A stretch of DNA of 43,134 nt. Source: JAYSRU01 sp043720875 (GTDB taxonomy: Bacteria > Bacteroidota > Bacteroidia > Flavobacteriales_D > Crocinitomicaceae). Each line of letters starts with the position of its first letter. Within the stretch, counting starts at the first letter, position 1. Positions 42,803 to 43,134 of this stretch are shown here, piece after piece. A program made the translations under genes and the position numbers. Under the pieces are notes generated by a model. The model was not told the origin of the DNA. It was given only the letters and a program-made list of their open reading frames with translations, and made no database searches. The stretch spans positions 1-43,134 of the forward strand of contig JAYSRU010000102.1 in the NCBI GenBank assembly GCA_043720875.1. Direction: 5' to 3'.

Positions 42803-42937
42803 ATGAATCCTCAACAACAAAACAACTCAAAATTCTTTCTATTTGGCATAATCGCCACACTTTTAAGCATATTTGCAGTGAAAGAATATAACAAACGCAA
42901 AAAACAAAACAGTTGGGAGAAACCTTCCAAAGACTAG
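42803..42937 (+). CDS. Small 44-residue single-pass membrane protein
   Basis: A short reading frame beginning MNPQQQNNSKFFLFGIIATL: a polar N-terminus, one hydrophobic helix (about 11-26) and a strongly basic tail (KEYNKRKKQNSWEKPSKD). The stop is followed 14 bases later by a perfect intrinsic terminator. No family is recognised. Its clean start, helix, positive-inside tail and terminator argue for a real gene; conservation could not be tested. Confidence 0.5.
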   Translation: MNPQQQNNSKFFLFGIIATLLSIFAVKEYNKRKKQNSWEKPSKD

Positions 42938-42951
42938 CAACAACATTGCAC

Positions 42952-42986
42952 AAAAAAGCCTCGTAAAATTTTACGAGGCTTTTTTT
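42952..42986. terminator. Bidirectional intrinsic terminator
   Basis: GCCTCGTAAAA (42958-42968) pairs perfectly with TTTTACGAGGC (42969-42979), flanked by an A run and a T run. The innermost pairs must open to form a loop. It lies between the small membrane-protein gene and the converging BI-1 family gene and can serve both. Confidence 0.9.
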
Positions 42987-42999
42987 ATGTATTACTAAA

Positions 43000-43134
43000 T
43001 TAATCTCTACTTCCAAATAATCTCAAAAGCGAAAGAAATAAGTTTACAAACAATATGTATAATTTTAATCCTCCAATTAAGGCTAGTTTTTGCTTTGTCA
43101 TGCCATCAAAACCAGGTTCTTGTGCAATGTGTTT
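43000..43134 (-). CDS. Bax inhibitor-1/YccA family membrane protein, 3' end only
   Basis: The last 44 codons of a gene that enters from the right edge. The reverse strand reads KHIAQEPGFDGMTKQKLALI then GGLKLYILFVNLFLSLLRLF and ends GSRD. A final hydrophobic helix of the form LKLYxxFVNLFLxLLRxFGxRD is the typical C-terminus of BI-1/YccA proteins, multi-pass inner-membrane proteins linked to ion leak and FtsH regulation. Only the C-terminal part is visible, so subfamily is open. Confidence 0.8.
   Translation of the reverse strand, partial: KHIAQEPGFDGMTKQKLALIGGLKLYILFVNLFLSLLRLFGSRD

Overview
The window looks like chromosomal DNA from a Bacteroidetes (Bacteroidota) bacterium, most likely a Flavobacteriales-type organism. 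The DNA is AT-rich and lacks obvious Shine-Dalgarno sites. Many intergenic gaps carry the Bacteroidetes -7 element TAnnTTTG. There are type IX secretion (T9SS) signatures: a type A sorting tail, a gliding-type (type B) C-terminal domain, a PorP/SprF protein and a PorE-like OmpA lipoprotein. No tRNA, rRNA, IS element or CRISPR array was seen. Both window ends cut genes: an aspartate aminotransferase on the left and a Bax-inhibitor-1 family protein on the right.

Layout. 1-584: 5' part of an aminotransferase. 807-2911: a small accessory locus made of an XRE regulator transcribed away from a three-gene set. That set is a lipoprotein precursor ending in an eight-cysteine, fulvocin C-like bacteriocin tail, then a hairpin, then a DUF1573 lipoprotein overlapping a membrane-anchored thioredoxin-like protein. 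This is the most unusual part of the window. 3346-11616: acyltransferase, Lrp/AsnC regulator, SelD, MeaB, an S4 RNA-binding protein, DusB, an M48 metalloprotease and an outer-membrane barrel. 11689-13653: Mn-type superoxide dismutase and a large membrane protein.

13792-22573: a surface-polysaccharide region. The plus-strand run has a glycosyltransferase, a PglD/NeuD acyltransferase, two NAD-dependent epimerases, a DegT aminotransferase and two methyltransferases. It meets a minus-strand module of sugar kinase, SIS isomerase and nucleotidyltransferase that resembles a split heptose-activation pathway with unusual motifs. 22602-27718: odhB, sucA (2-oxoglutarate dehydrogenase) and ddl, all on the minus strand. 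27929-32105: PASTA protein, T9SS cargo protein and RluD-type pseudouridine synthase.

32242-42937: a T9SS/gliding module. It contains a PorE-like lipoprotein (TPR, PD40 propeller, regulatory domain, OmpA), a 2325-residue PKD adhesin with a type B sorting domain, its adjacent PorP/SprF partner and a 44-residue membrane peptide. Inside the adhesin, a 222-residue block made of three different 72-77-residue domains occurs three times in tandem, a clear higher-order repeat.
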